Notes: generated by a model from the sequence alone, not told the origin. DNA of 64,000 nt from CAIQPS01 sp963783835 (GCA_963783835.1 CAWAOX010000014.1:248001-312000); one strand, 5' to 3'; counted from the first letter of the stretch, positions 32,864 to 42,099 are shown. Translations and numbers: made by a program.

Positions 32864-34051
32864 GTTTCCTCGCTTATAGTTCAGCGCCGCGGCAGGCTCT
32901 CCGCAGGCGCGAAGTAAAGACAACTAGCTCCACCCGCCGGCGACTGGCGCCCGCAGGGGTGGCGAAGTATACAAGTCAGTCGTGCACCCGTCAATCGGCA
33001 ACCACGGCAAAAACGGCTGCACCCGCCCGCACATTCCGCTTCCCGCCCGGTTTCGCATGGCGCGTGAGGCGAGCCCCTTGCACACACCCCTCACGAACTC
33101 GCCGCTGCGAGCGTACACAGGCTTCTGTGGACACTGTGGAAAAAGCCGCTCGCGCGCCCTCTCGCAAGCGCCACCGCCACTACGGCTGTGGAATTCCTTT
33201 CTTTCGCGACCGCTGACAGCGCACCGAACAAGCCGTGCAGCCGCCAAGCACCCGTCTGATCCCCGCTCGCTGCCCGGAGCCCGCCGCCGAGCGCGGCGAC
33301 CGCTGCCCGGCGACCGGCCGAGCGGCGGTCGGCGGCAGACCGATCGATACCTCTGAAGGGACCGCGCGGCGAGACGGACCACGGCCCGAGCCCGGAGGCG
33401 GGACCGGTCGCGCCCATCCCGGCGCCGGCCTGGCAGCTTGGGACCATTCCGGGCAGCCGCGCACCAGAACCAGCGCTGACCGAGAAACCGAGTTTCCCCA
33501 TTATCAACAGGAAACGTGGTGTATGCGGGAACTGCGTTTCACGGTTCTACCCGTTTTCAACAGGTGTGGAAGATACTGTGGACAAAGTATGAGTTTACCC
33601 AGCAAACACGCGCTCTTCTGATGAAGAAACACCCAGTCGCGGCAAGTGTTACAAAAGGAAATCAATGGACTTTCCGGCGTTCTATGAGCACCCCCCCTGT
33701 GGAAAATGCCCCCACCGGTGGATACAATGACCGAGTCTTTTTGGCACGCACGGTCTCTACCTATCCCGAAAGGCTCCGGTTTGCCGATGGGCCCGTCCGC
33801 AAAGCCTTCAAACCTCCCGGCAGAGGACCGGCCGGCCGCGCCCAGAGGAACGGGAGCGCCAGTGGAGGCGGCCGGACTGGCGGGGGCGGCTTCGCCGCTG
33901 AGAGACGGAGGGGCGGACCGGACTGGCGCTGAAGTGCAGGTGAGGCCGTCCCGCCGAAGAGCACCCGGCCCCCCGCGACGATCGCGGCCATCCTGTCGCC
34001 GGAGACCCGCCGCGCATCGCGGTCTACCGCGAGGCCCAGGCCCCCCCTACA
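32864..34051. other. oriC: rpmH-dnaA region intergenic: proposed oriC
   Basis: About 1.2 kb with no convincing gene, between divergent arms. DnaA-box-like 9-mers: TGTGGAAAA at 33135-33143 and 33698-33706, TTATCAACA at 33501-33509, TTTTCAACA at 33554-33562, TGTGGAAGA at 33565-33573, TGTGGACAA at 33577-33585; also TGTGGACAC at 33126-33134. The zone 33500-33700 is visibly richer in A/T than its surroundings and is the likely unwinding site. Open frames here (for example 33516-33932) have no recognisable product and shift composition midway. Confidence 0.75.
33700..33728 (+). promoter_or_regulatory. putative promoter overlapping a DnaA box
   Basis: TGGAAA (33700-33705) with a 17-nt spacer and TACAAT (33723-33728) look like a promoter firing toward the GHKL-ATPase gene and dnaA. 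Its -35 lies inside the DnaA-box-like TGTGGAAAA (33698-33706), which would allow DnaA to repress it. Confidence 0.4.
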
Positions 34052-34726
34052 GTGGTCCCGCTGAACATCCCCCGCGACAGCGCTCGAGATGACTCGGCCG
34101 TCCCCCAACTCATCGAGCACCTCACCGCTCGGTCCTACTCCCTGGCCAGGGAACAGGGAGGGGCCATCCCGATCGGCGTCTTTCGGGAACTGATCGAGAA
34201 CCTCGTGCACGCCTCCTTCGCGGGCGCAGTCATAACCATCCTCGACGGCGGCAACACCGTGCGTATCAGCGACCAGGGGCCGGGCATACCCGACAAGGAA
34301 GCCGCGCGTCGGCCGGGATTCAGTTCGGCCGACGCAGAAGCCAAGCGGTTCATCCGAGGGGTGGGCTCCGGCTTCTCCGTCGTCAGGGAAACGCTGATCG
34401 GCCTCGGTGGATCTCTGGACATCGAGGACAACCTCGGCCGAGGCACGGTCGTCACCGCCCGTGTAGCACCGCCCGCCGAAACGCCTCTCACGCCGGCCCC
34501 TGCCCCGGCATATAATCTCCCTGAGCGCCAGCTTAAGATTCTGTTGCTGACGGTCGAGCTCGCACCGGTCGGTCCGACCCGTATCGCCCAGGAACTGGGC
34601 GTGTCCACCTCGACCGCTTATCGGGACCTGGTGTCGTTGGAGCAGGCGGGCTTTGTTGTCTGCCGGCCCAGCGGGCACCGCTCGGCGACAGACGAAGGAC
34701 TGGCGTATCTCGACGCTGTGCTGTGA
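34052..34726 (+). CDS. GHKL ATPase with C-terminal winged helix, upstream of dnaA
   Basis: 224-residue protein of two parts. Residues about 40-145 are a histidine-kinase-type ATP-binding fold: N-box ELIENLVHA, G1 box DQGPGIPD, G2 box GVGSGFSVV, and GRGTVVTARV. Residues about 160-224 are a winged helix (TRIAQELGVSTSTAYRDLVSLEQAG). No phospho-acceptor His domain exists, so it is a regulator rather than a kinase. The GTG at 34052 has no ribosome binding site, and the frame stays open upstream to 33944 with no standard start, so the true N-terminus is unclear. It ends 55 nt before dnaA. Function unknown. Confidence 0.75.
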   Translation: MVPLNIPRDSARDDSAVPQLIEHLTARSYSLAREQGGAIPIGVFRELIENLVHASFAGAVITILDGGNTVRISDQGPGIPDKEAARRPGFSSADAEAKRFIRGVGSGFSVVRETLIGLGGSLDIEDNLGRGTVVTARVAPPAETPLTPAPAPAYNLPERQLKILLLTVELAPVGPTRIAQELGVSTSTAYRDLVSLEQAGFVVCRPSGHRSATDEGLAYLDAVL

Positions 34727-34781
34727 TGGTCGCCCCGCTCTCCGGCCGAGGGGCGGCGCTGAAGGGACGTGGGGGACGATC

Positions 34782-36236
34782 GTGGAGGGAAGCTACAGCG
34801 ACCCTATCTGGGAGAAGGCTCTCGAGCTGATCCTGCAGCAGGTCAACGAGGGTACGTTCCACATCTGGTTCGCTCAGACCGCTGGTCTGGGCCTCACGGA
34901 TGGGGTCTATTCGGTCGGGGTCTCTTCGGACTTCGCCAAGGACTGGATCGACTCGCGGTTCCGCGCCCTCATATCCGACGCGGTGACGCAGGTGGTGGGC
35001 AGCCCTGTGGATTGCGAGATCGTGGTAGTGCCGAATCTGGACTACCAACTCCCCTCGAGCGCTGGCGGGGAGCCGGGGACAGCCCCCACTACCGGTGGCG
35101 TTCGTGCCTCGACAGGTGCGGCAGCGCGCGTCGCCCAAAGCTCCGAGCCCACCCCAAGGCGCTTGGCCGGCAACCACGCCGGGCCGGTCACGGTCGAGGG
35201 AAGCGCGGCGGCGGCGGGCCTTGTAGGCAAGTACACGTTCGACACCTTCGTCGTCGGCCAGTCGAACCGCTTCGCCCACGCAGCCGCACTGGCGGCGGCG
35301 GAGACCCCCGGCACGCAGTACAACCCCCTCTTCATCTATGGAGGAGTGGGCCTCGGGAAGACCCACCTCCTCCAGGCCGTCGGGCACTACGTACTGCGCA
35401 ATCATCCCGGGCTGAAGGTCCGCTACCTGACCCTGGAGACCTTCACCAACGAGTTCATCGGCTCGCTGCGGGACGACAGCATCGAGGGATTCAAGAACCG
35501 CTACCGCACTGTCGACGTGTTGCTTATCGACGACATCCAGTTCCTGCAGAAGAAGGAACAGACCCAGGAGGAGTTCTTCCACACCTTCAACACCCTCTAC
35601 GACGCGCAGAAGCAGATCGTCCTGACCTCGGACAGGCACCCCAAAGGCCTGGCGACGCTGGAGGATAGGCTTGTTTCCCGCTTCGAGTGGGGCCTCATCA
35701 CCGACATCCAGCCACCGGACCTCGAGACGAGGGTGGCGATCCTGCAGAAGAAGGCCCGGACCGACCGCCTGGTCCTCGCGGACGACGACACCTTGATGTT
35801 CATCGCCTCGCGGGTCCCCACCAATATCAGGGAACTCGAAGGGTGCCTCACCCGCGTGGTGGCCTACTCCTCCATCACCAAGCGCCCCATCAACGTGGAA
35901 CTGGCGCGCGAGGTGCTCAAGGATATCCCCGAGACCGCGGCCTCACGCGTGACCATCGATATCATCCTTTCGGCCGTCGCCGAATCCACCGGGGTGTCGG
36001 TGACGGAGATCATCGGCGACAAGCGCTCCCGGCCGGTCGTGGACAGCCGTCACGTCGCTATGTATCTCGCCCGAGAACTCACCGACTTAAGCCTGCCGAA
36101 AATCGGCGAGCGGTTCGGTAACCGAGACCACACCACGGTCCTTCACGCTGTCGAGAAGATCACAAAACTTATGCGCGAGGACCGGGAGATGTACAACCGA
36201 GTCCAGAGACTCACCACCAAGATCAAGAGCGCCTGA
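34782..36236 (+). CDS. dnaA: chromosomal replication initiator protein DnaA
   Basis: AAA+ initiator, 484 residues. Domain I starts SYSDPIWEKALELI; a Gly/Ala/Thr-rich domain II of about 60 residues follows; AAA+ core has Walker A GGVGLGKTHLL and Walker B LLIDDIQFL; domain IV has the DnaA-box signature NRDHTTVLHAVEKI. The frame opens at 34653, but GGGGGA before the GTG at 34782 and the family N-terminus set the start. Confidence 0.97.
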   Translation: MEGSYSDPIWEKALELILQQVNEGTFHIWFAQTAGLGLTDGVYSVGVSSDFAKDWIDSRFRALISDAVTQVVGSPVDCEIVVVPNLDYQLPSSAGGEPGTAPTTGGVRASTGAAARVAQSSEPTPRRLAGNHAGPVTVEGSAAAAGLVGKYTFDTFVVGQSNRFAHAAALAAAETPGTQYNPLFIYGGVGLGKTHLLQAVGHYVLRNHPGLKVRYLTLETFTNEFIGSLRDDSIEGFKNRYRTVDVLLIDDIQFLQKKEQTQEEFFHTFNTLYDAQKQIVLTSDRHPKGLATLEDRLVSRFEWGLITDIQPPDLETRVAILQKKARTDRLVLADDDTLMFIASRVPTNIRELEGCLTRVVAYSSITKRPINVELAREVLKDIPETAASRVTIDIILSAVAESTGVSVTEIIGDKRSRPVVDSRHVAMYLARELTDLSLPKIGERFGNRDHTTVLHAVEKITKLMREDREMYNRVQRLTTKIKSA

Positions 36237-36516
36237 TGGCTAATACTGCACACGGTCCTGTCGAAAACCCCGGGACAAACTGTGTATCGACAGGGTCTTC
36301 TTGCCCCAATCGCGCCACGCCCTCTCTTCACTGTTGGGCGGCCACTTCTTTTCCACAGCTTTATCCCTACCTCGTGAGCAGGCGTCCTGGTTGCTCATCC
36401 TTCTCTCGACCTGCGTCCACACCTTCCACAGTGTCTACTAATCCAGCTATATTTCTCACTAAGGATATTTTAAGTAATAAGCGGCGTACCGTGCCCCGAG
36501 CGACCGAGGAGCACCG
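36237..36516. other. dnaA-dnaN intergenic with DnaA box and AT-rich stretch
   Basis: 280 bases containing a consensus-type DnaA box TTTTCCACA (36349-36357), a weaker CCTTCCACA at 36422-36430, and a strongly AT-rich run from about 36437 to 36480 with a -10-like TATATT (36448-36453). It may be a second origin element, the dnaN promoter, or both. Confidence 0.6.
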
Positions 36517-37620
36517 ATGAAACTGATCACGAACAAGCAGGCGCTGGTTGAGTGTCTCGGGATCGTAAACAAGGCAGTGTCCTCGCGCAGTTCGATCCAG
36601 GTGCTCTCAGGAGTGCTCATCGACGCTCGCGTCGAGGGAGTGTTGTTGTCGGCCACCGACATGGAGATATCTATCAAGGCCCCTCTGGCAGCGCGGGTAG
36701 AAGAGCCCGGTTCGCTCGTTGTACCGGCGAAGATCGCCTCGGACATCGCGCGAAGCCTGCCGTCAGGGGACGTGGTGCTTGAACAGAGAGCCGGCGAGAC
36801 ACAGGTCGAGATCCGGGCGGGCGAATCACTTTTCAACCTGCACTCGTTGCCTGCCGTGGATTTTCCTCAACTACCCGCACCTGCGGGGGAGGGGTTCACG
36901 GTCGGAAAGGCTGGTTTTCTCGAGACGGTCGACCGGGTGGCGCCGTCCGCCTCGCGGGATGAGACCCGGCCGGTATTGACCGGAGTGCTCATACACTTCA
37001 CGAAGAACCAGGTGCGTATGGTCGCTACCGATAGTTACCGGCTCAGCGTGAAGGAGACCCCCGTCGAGTCTTCGGTGCCCGGCTCCCTCCAGGCGATCGT
37101 CCCCGGGAGAACTCTTCTCGAGTTGTCCCGCATCGCGAGCGGCATGCCCGACGACACCATCACTATCGTGCCAACCGAGAACCAGATGCTCTTTCGGATC
37201 GGCGGGGTCTTCCTGATCTCCCGGTTGATCGACGGCCAGTTCCCCAACTACCGCCAGTTGATCCCGGAGACGTTCGACTATGAAGTGGCGGTCGACCACG
37301 ACGAACTGCTCGAGGCTGTCCGCCGCGTGGGCCTGTTGGCCCAGAAGAACGCTCCTCTCCGTCTGCGCTTCGCCGATAACACCCTCACGGTGTCCGCCGA
37401 ATCTCAGGATGTGGGCAAAGCCCATGAGGCCATGCCCGTGCAGTACTCCGGTGACGACTTGGAGATCGGCTTCAACCCGGAGTTCCTCGAAGCCGGAGTG
37501 GCGGCCGTCAAAGAAGAAACGGTATACCTCCGCTTCATCAGCCCCCTGCGTCCCGGGCTACTCAAGGGCAGTTCGGAGGACTTCCTCTATCTCGTCATGC
37601 CCATACGCTTGAGCGACTAG
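36517..37620 (+). CDS. dnaN: DNA polymerase III beta subunit (sliding clamp)
   Basis: Processivity clamp, 367 residues, normal length. N-terminal MKLITNKQALVECLGIVNKA, central MVATDSYRLSV, and the C-terminal YLVMPIRL that shapes the protein-binding pocket are typical. GAGGAG precedes the ATG. Confidence 0.97.
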   Translation: MKLITNKQALVECLGIVNKAVSSRSSIQVLSGVLIDARVEGVLLSATDMEISIKAPLAARVEEPGSLVVPAKIASDIARSLPSGDVVLEQRAGETQVEIRAGESLFNLHSLPAVDFPQLPAPAGEGFTVGKAGFLETVDRVAPSASRDETRPVLTGVLIHFTKNQVRMVATDSYRLSVKETPVESSVPGSLQAIVPGRTLLELSRIASGMPDDTITIVPTENQMLFRIGGVFLISRLIDGQFPNYRQLIPETFDYEVAVDHDELLEAVRRVGLLAQKNAPLRLRFADNTLTVSAESQDVGKAHEAMPVQYSGDDLEIGFNPEFLEAGVAAVKEETVYLRFISPLRPGLLKGSSEDFLYLVMPIRLSD

Positions 37621-37630
37621 GGCCGTCGCC

Positions 37631-37927
37631 GTGGCGCCGCCTGCAAAGGGCACCCGGAAGCCGGCGGCTCCCGAAACCGTCCCCGTACGGCTTCCCATCA
37701 CGCTGGGCCAGTTCCTCAAGGTAGCGAGCCTCGCCTCGTCGGGAGGGGAGGCGAAGGCTCTGATCGGCCGCGGGTCGGTCCGGGTCAACGGCGAGACCGA
37801 GCAAAGGCGGGGCCGTAAGCTTGTGCCCGGAGACGTGGTGCAGGTAGAAGCGGCAGCGGCTCAGGTCGCCGCCCTGGATGAAGTAGCGACGGACGCCGGG
37901 GCGGGCCCAGCGAACGGCACTTCCTAG
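37631..37927 (+). CDS. S4 RNA-binding domain protein (YaaA-like)
   Basis: Small S4-domain protein of 98 residues, with ITLGQFLKVASLASSGGEAK, then RGSVRVNGETEQRRGRKL and PGDVV as the S4 fold. A gene of this kind between dnaN and recF is conserved in Gram-positives (YaaA/RlbA). GTG start 10 nt after dnaN. Confidence 0.88.
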   Translation: MAPPAKGTRKPAAPETVPVRLPITLGQFLKVASLASSGGEAKALIGRGSVRVNGETEQRRGRKLVPGDVVQVEAAAAQVAALDEVATDAGAGPANGTS

Positions 37928-37936
37928 CGCAAGGCG

Positions 37937-39088
37937 ATGTTCGTCCGGAGACTCAGCCTCACGAATCTCCGCTGCCGGCACGAGCTGGAGGTGGAGTTGG
38001 ACGAAGGGCTCAACATTCTGGTAGGACCGAACGGAGCGGGCAAGACCACCGTCCTCGAAGCTGCCGCGCTGGTGTTGTTGGGCGCTCCCCTGCGGACCAC
38101 CAACGTGCGCGACGTGATCAGCAGGGGCAAGGATCATCTGCGGGTGGAAGTAGAGCTGGGGGAGACCGGGGGCGGCACCGGCGCCCGCGCCGGGCCCGCC
38201 ATCATCATCGCCGCCGCGGCCCACAGCCGCGACGGCGAGAGGCGGCTTAGCGTGGACGGGGCGGCGCTCGACGATGCCGACCGTTGGAAGCAATTACTGC
38301 CCGTGCGGACGTTCGCTCCTGACGATCTCCGCCTGATCAAGGGCAGCCCCCGGAGGCGCCGGGAGTATCTCGACAGCCTGGCGAGCCGCTCGCATCCTGA
38401 GTACCCGGGAGCGCTGCGGCGGTACGAAGAAGCGCTCACGCAAAGGAACTTCCTCCTGCGGACGTCACGTGGCCGGCTGCATGATCCCGAGTTCGAGCCG
38501 TGGGAGGCGCTGCTTGCCAGCACCGGGCTGCTGGTCTCTGGGTGGCGGGCCGCCTCACTCTCCGCCTTCGTCGGCGCTTTTCAGCGGACCCACGAGCAGC
38601 TGACGGCCGAGCGCACGGAGGACTTGAGGTTGGTCTACCGGACCAACGTGGCCGGCCTGGACGAGACTGCATACCGGGCCCGGCTGGCGGAGAGCCGGGG
38701 AGCCGATCAGCAGCGCACCTACACTCACCTCGGCCCCCACCGGGACGACCTCCGGCTGCTTCACCGCGGCCTGGACATGCGCGACTGCGCGTCGCAAGGG
38801 GAGCAGCGGACGGCTCTACTGGCCCTGGTACTGGCCGAGTGGGAGCATCTCCTCGCCGGTCCTTCGCGGCCGCTGCTGCTGCTCGACGATGTGATGAGCG
38901 AGCTCGATCCGTCCAGGCGGCGAAGACTCATCGCCTTCACCCGTCGCGGAGGGCAGACGGTGATAACCACGACCGACCTCCGCTATTTCTCGCCGGAAGA
39001 GCTCCAGCAGGCGCGGGTCGTCGACCTGGGTCCGGGGAACGGGGGCACGGAGGGCATGAGCCCCGGGGAAGAACACGTGGATGGCTGA
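37937..39088 (+). CDS. recF: DNA replication and repair protein RecF
   Basis: SMC-like ATPase for gap repair, 383 residues. Walker A GPNGAGKTTVLEAA, the ABC-type signature in CASQGEQRTALLALVL, and Walker B LLLLDDVMSELD are intact. Starts 9 nt after the S4 gene and overlaps the DciA-like gene by 8 nt. Confidence 0.96.
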   Translation: MFVRRLSLTNLRCRHELEVELDEGLNILVGPNGAGKTTVLEAAALVLLGAPLRTTNVRDVISRGKDHLRVEVELGETGGGTGARAGPAIIIAAAAHSRDGERRLSVDGAALDDADRWKQLLPVRTFAPDDLRLIKGSPRRRREYLDSLASRSHPEYPGALRRYEEALTQRNFLLRTSRGRLHDPEFEPWEALLASTGLLVSGWRAASLSAFVGAFQRTHEQLTAERTEDLRLVYRTNVAGLDETAYRARLAESRGADQQRTYTHLGPHRDDLRLLHRGLDMRDCASQGEQRTALLALVLAEWEHLLAGPSRPLLLLDDVMSELDPSRRRRLIAFTRRGGQTVITTTDLRYFSPEELQQARVVDLGPGNGGTEGMSPGEEHVDG

Positions 39089-39782
39089 TAGGCCGGATTT
39101 CAATCGTCTGGGCGACCTGCTGCCCGCCGGGAATGAGGGCGCTCTGGGGGCCAGCGGGCCGGGCGAAGCGCGTGAGGGCAGCAGCGGCGCCGGTCCTTCG
39201 CGTCAGACTCCGATGAGCGGCGCCGCGGATGACCGCGCCGCCGACCTGAACCGGCTGCTGGCCGCGGTATGGGCGGACGTCGTGGGGGCTGAGGTGGCGG
39301 GTAACGCGAAGCCGGTCCAGTTGCGGGAGGGGCGGCTCGTCGTGACCACCTCGTCCAGTGCCTGGGCGCAGACCCTCCAGCTGATGAGCGAGATGGTCAT
39401 CGCCCGGCTCAACGAGCGGCTTGGCGAGGCGGCCGTCAAGAAGGCGGTGTTCCGGCACGCCGGGTGGGAGGACTTCTCGCCTGTGGCCGCCGGACCACCG
39501 GCGGCCGGGCGGAGTCCGCGTGGCCGCGGTGGGCGAGACGTGCACGCCCCCACGCCCCGCGAGGCCGACCAGCCCGAGGGGGCTTCGCTGACCGGCGCCA
39601 CTCCTCCTTCTGCTCCTCCCGGCGCCGTCGCCGGGGACGATCCGGCCGGGTTCTCGGACGAGGAGAAGCAGGCCCTGGCCGATCTGGAACTGCTGCCCCT
39701 CCTCCCCTCCGTCAAGGAGACGATCAGGGATGCGATGAAGGCGGGATTCGTCCGCGCCAGGCAGGATTCCGGCCGCTCATAG
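39081..39782 (+). CDS. DUF721/DciA-like protein
   Basis: 233 residues. The DUF721 domain spans about residues 55-125 (LNRLLAAVWADVVGAEVAGNA, LVVTTSSSAWAQTLQLMS, LNERLGEAAVKKAVFR). DciA proteins help load the replicative helicase, which fits its place after recF. The N- and C-terminal thirds are low-complexity. ATG overlaps the recF end. Confidence 0.85.
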   Translation: MADRPDFNRLGDLLPAGNEGALGASGPGEAREGSSGAGPSRQTPMSGAADDRAADLNRLLAAVWADVVGAEVAGNAKPVQLREGRLVVTTSSSAWAQTLQLMSEMVIARLNERLGEAAVKKAVFRHAGWEDFSPVAAGPPAAGRSPRGRGGRDVHAPTPREADQPEGASLTGATPPSAPPGAVAGDDPAGFSDEEKQALADLELLPLLPSVKETIRDAMKAGFVRARQDSGRS

Positions 39783-39957
39783 CGTACTATTTGAGGTCGG
39801 GGAAAGGCCCCATGTGGTAGAATGTAGCCTGTGGTCAGCACGACCCAGAGTTACAAGATCGGGCCCTTCTTCCAGCCTTCCGGGAGCATCCCCAGCATGC
39901 GTGTTGGGCTTTGCGCGAGCGGGAGGAAGTGCGTGAAGAGAGAGAGGTCGTCGAGGT
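39783..39957 (+). promoter_or_regulatory. gyrB leader with extended -10 promoter
   Basis: TGGTAGAAT (39815-39823) is an extended -10 element (TG-n-TAGAAT). A TTGAGG at 39791 is too far (21 nt) to be a good -35. The message would have a leader of about 125 nt before the gyrB TTG at 39958; no attenuator or leader peptide is evident. Confidence 0.5.
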
Positions 39958-42096
39958 TTGGCAGAGCAGTATAACGCCAGCGCTATCCAGGTCCTGGAAG
40001 GCCTAGAGCCCGTACGCAAGCGCCCCGGTATGTACATCGGGTCCACCGGGCACCGGGGGCTTCACCATCTCGTATACGAGGTGGTAGATAACTCCGTCGA
40101 CGAGGCTCTGGCCGGCTACTGCGCCGCCATCGATATCACCATCTGCGCCGACGCCTCAGTCCGCGTGGTCGACGATGGTCGCGGCATTCCCGTCGACATC
40201 ATGCCTCAATTCGATAAATCCGCGCTCGAGATCGTCATGACCAAACTGCACGCCGGCGGCAAGTTCGGCGGCGAAGGCTACAAGGTCTCCGGGGGACTGC
40301 ACGGGGTGGGCATCAGCGTCGTCAACGCTCTCTCGGAGCGGCTTACCGTTGATGTCTGCCGGGATGGGTACCGCTATCGCCAGAGCTACAAGCGCGGTAC
40401 GCCGACGGGCCCGGTCGAGAAGGTCGACAAGTGCGGGGACCGCCGGGGGACGACGGTCCATTTCATGCCCGACTCCCAGATTTTCGACGACCTCAATTTC
40501 AACTTTTCAACCTTGTCCCAACGGCTGCGGGAAATGGCTTTCCTCAACCGCTCGCTACGCATCAGCCTCGTCGATGAGCGGGAAGAGGTGGAGGAGGTCT
40601 CGGCTCCGGGTGTCGACGACGATGACGGAGACGGCGAAAGGCCGGCGGACAGCAGTCCCGGAGGCGATGCACCGGGGACCACCACCTCGAAGGCAGCTGC
40701 CCGGGCTGAGACCGCGGACGCCGCGGCTGCCGCACGGGCGTTGCAGGATGACGCGACGTGCGAAGTCACCCTGCTGGGCAAGGGCCCGGGCGGGCCCAAG
40801 TCGGTCGTCTATTGCTACGACGGCGGCATCGTCGATTTCATCAAGCACATCAACAAGCACAAGGAAGCCATCCATCCCCGGGTGATCCACTTTGAGGGCG
40901 AGGGAGAGATCTTCGATCCGCAGAGCGGGCAGACCAAGCCCCACTCGGTCGAAGTCGCGATGCAGTGGAACGCCGGCTACAACGACAATGTCTTCTCGTT
41001 CGCGAACAACATCAACACCCACGAAGGCGGCACTCACCTGTCGGGCTTCCGGTCGGCCCTCACCCGCACCATCAACGACTACGCGCGGTCCAAGGGCTTC
41101 CTCAAGGAAAAAGAGGAGAACCTCAGCGGCGAGGACGTCCGCGAGGGATTGGCGGCCATTATCAGCGTCAAGCTGCAGGATCCCCAATACGAGGGCCAGA
41201 CCAAGACCAAGCTGGGCAACTCCGAGATCCGGGGCTTCGTCGAGGGCATGGTCAACCAGAAGTTGGCGGAATTCCTTGAGGAGAATCCCTCGGATGGCAA
41301 GCAGATCATCAGCAAGACGGTGCAGGCGGCGCACGCCCGCATGGCCGCCCGCAAGGCCCGGGATCTCACCCGCCGCAAGAGCATCCTCGAGAACACCACG
41401 CTGCCCGGCAAGCTGGCCGACTGCTCCATCCGCGACCCCGCGTCGTGCGAGCTCTACCTGGTAGAGGGCGACTCGGCCGGCGGCTCCGCGAAGCAGGCTC
41501 GGGACCGCAGCTTCCAGGCGATTCTGCCCTTGCGGGGCAAGATCATCAACGTGGAAAAGGCGCGGCTCAACAAGATCCTCTCCAACACCGAGATCCAATC
41601 GATCATCAGCGCCTGCGGCACCAGCCTGGCCGAAGAGTTCGATCTGGCCGGCGCCCGCTACCACAAGCTGATCATCATGACCGACGCCGACGTCGACGGG
41701 GCGCACATCCGTACCCTCATCCTCACCTTCCTGTTCCGGAGCATGGTGGAGTTGATCGACGCCGGTTACGTCTACATCGCCCAGCCCCCGCTCTACCGGG
41801 TGACACAGAAGCGTCAGGACTACTACGCCTTCAACGACGTGCAACTCGAGCAACTCCTCGAGCGCATCGGCCGGCAGGGCATCACGCTGCAGCGCTTCAA
41901 GGGACTCGGCGAGATGAACCCGGAGCAGCTCTGGGAGACGACCATGAACCCCGACAAGCGGACGCTCCTCCAGGTGACGGTGGACGACGCCGCCATCGCC
42001 GACGAGGTCTTCAGCACCCTCATGGGCGACAACGTGGAGCCGCGGCGCGATTTCATCACCGAGAACGCACGTTACGTGCGCGCGTTGGACGTGTAG
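39958..42096 (+). CDS. gyrB: DNA gyrase subunit B
   Basis: ATPase subunit of gyrase, 712 residues, about 50-70 longer than common GyrB. GHKL ATP site: EVVDNSVDEALAG, DDGRGIPVD, GLHGVGISVVNAL; TOPRIM: LVEGDSAGGSAKQAR and IMTDADVDGAHIR. An extra Asp/Glu then Ala/Thr-rich stretch at about residues 215-262 explains the length. TTG start with GAGAGAGG upstream. Three bases separate it from gyrA. Confidence 0.97.
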   Translation: MAEQYNASAIQVLEGLEPVRKRPGMYIGSTGHRGLHHLVYEVVDNSVDEALAGYCAAIDITICADASVRVVDDGRGIPVDIMPQFDKSALEIVMTKLHAGGKFGGEGYKVSGGLHGVGISVVNALSERLTVDVCRDGYRYRQSYKRGTPTGPVEKVDKCGDRRGTTVHFMPDSQIFDDLNFNFSTLSQRLREMAFLNRSLRISLVDEREEVEEVSAPGVDDDDGDGERPADSSPGGDAPGTTTSKAAARAETADAAAAARALQDDATCEVTLLGKGPGGPKSVVYCYDGGIVDFIKHINKHKEAIHPRVIHFEGEGEIFDPQSGQTKPHSVEVAMQWNAGYNDNVFSFANNINTHEGGTHLSGFRSALTRTINDYARSKGFLKEKEENLSGEDVREGLAAIISVKLQDPQYEGQTKTKLGNSEIRGFVEGMVNQKLAEFLEENPSDGKQIISKTVQAAHARMAARKARDLTRRKSILENTTLPGKLADCSIRDPASCELYLVEGDSAGGSAKQARDRSFQAILPLRGKIINVEKARLNKILSNTEIQSIISACGTSLAEEFDLAGARYHKLIIMTDADVDGAHIRTLILTFLFRSMVELIDAGYVYIAQPPLYRVTQKRQDYYAFNDVQLEQLLERIGRQGITLQRFKGLGEMNPEQLWETTMNPDKRTLLQVTVDDAAIADEVFSTLMGDNVEPRRDFITENARYVRALDV

Positions 42097-42099
42097 GCC

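Noticed and set aside
33530..33545. GTTTCACG near 33533 as a second parS
   Set aside because: Only one half of the palindrome matches.
33516..33932. 138-codon plus frame in the origin gap
   Set aside because: Covers DnaA boxes, has no family features and changes composition midway.
33761..34678. 305-codon minus frame opposite the GHKL-ATPase gene
   Set aside because: The plus frame has clear N, G1 and G2 boxes and a winged helix.
40555..41853. 432-codon minus frame inside gyrB
   Set aside because: Shadow of gyrB; composition is the reverse of the gyrB codons.
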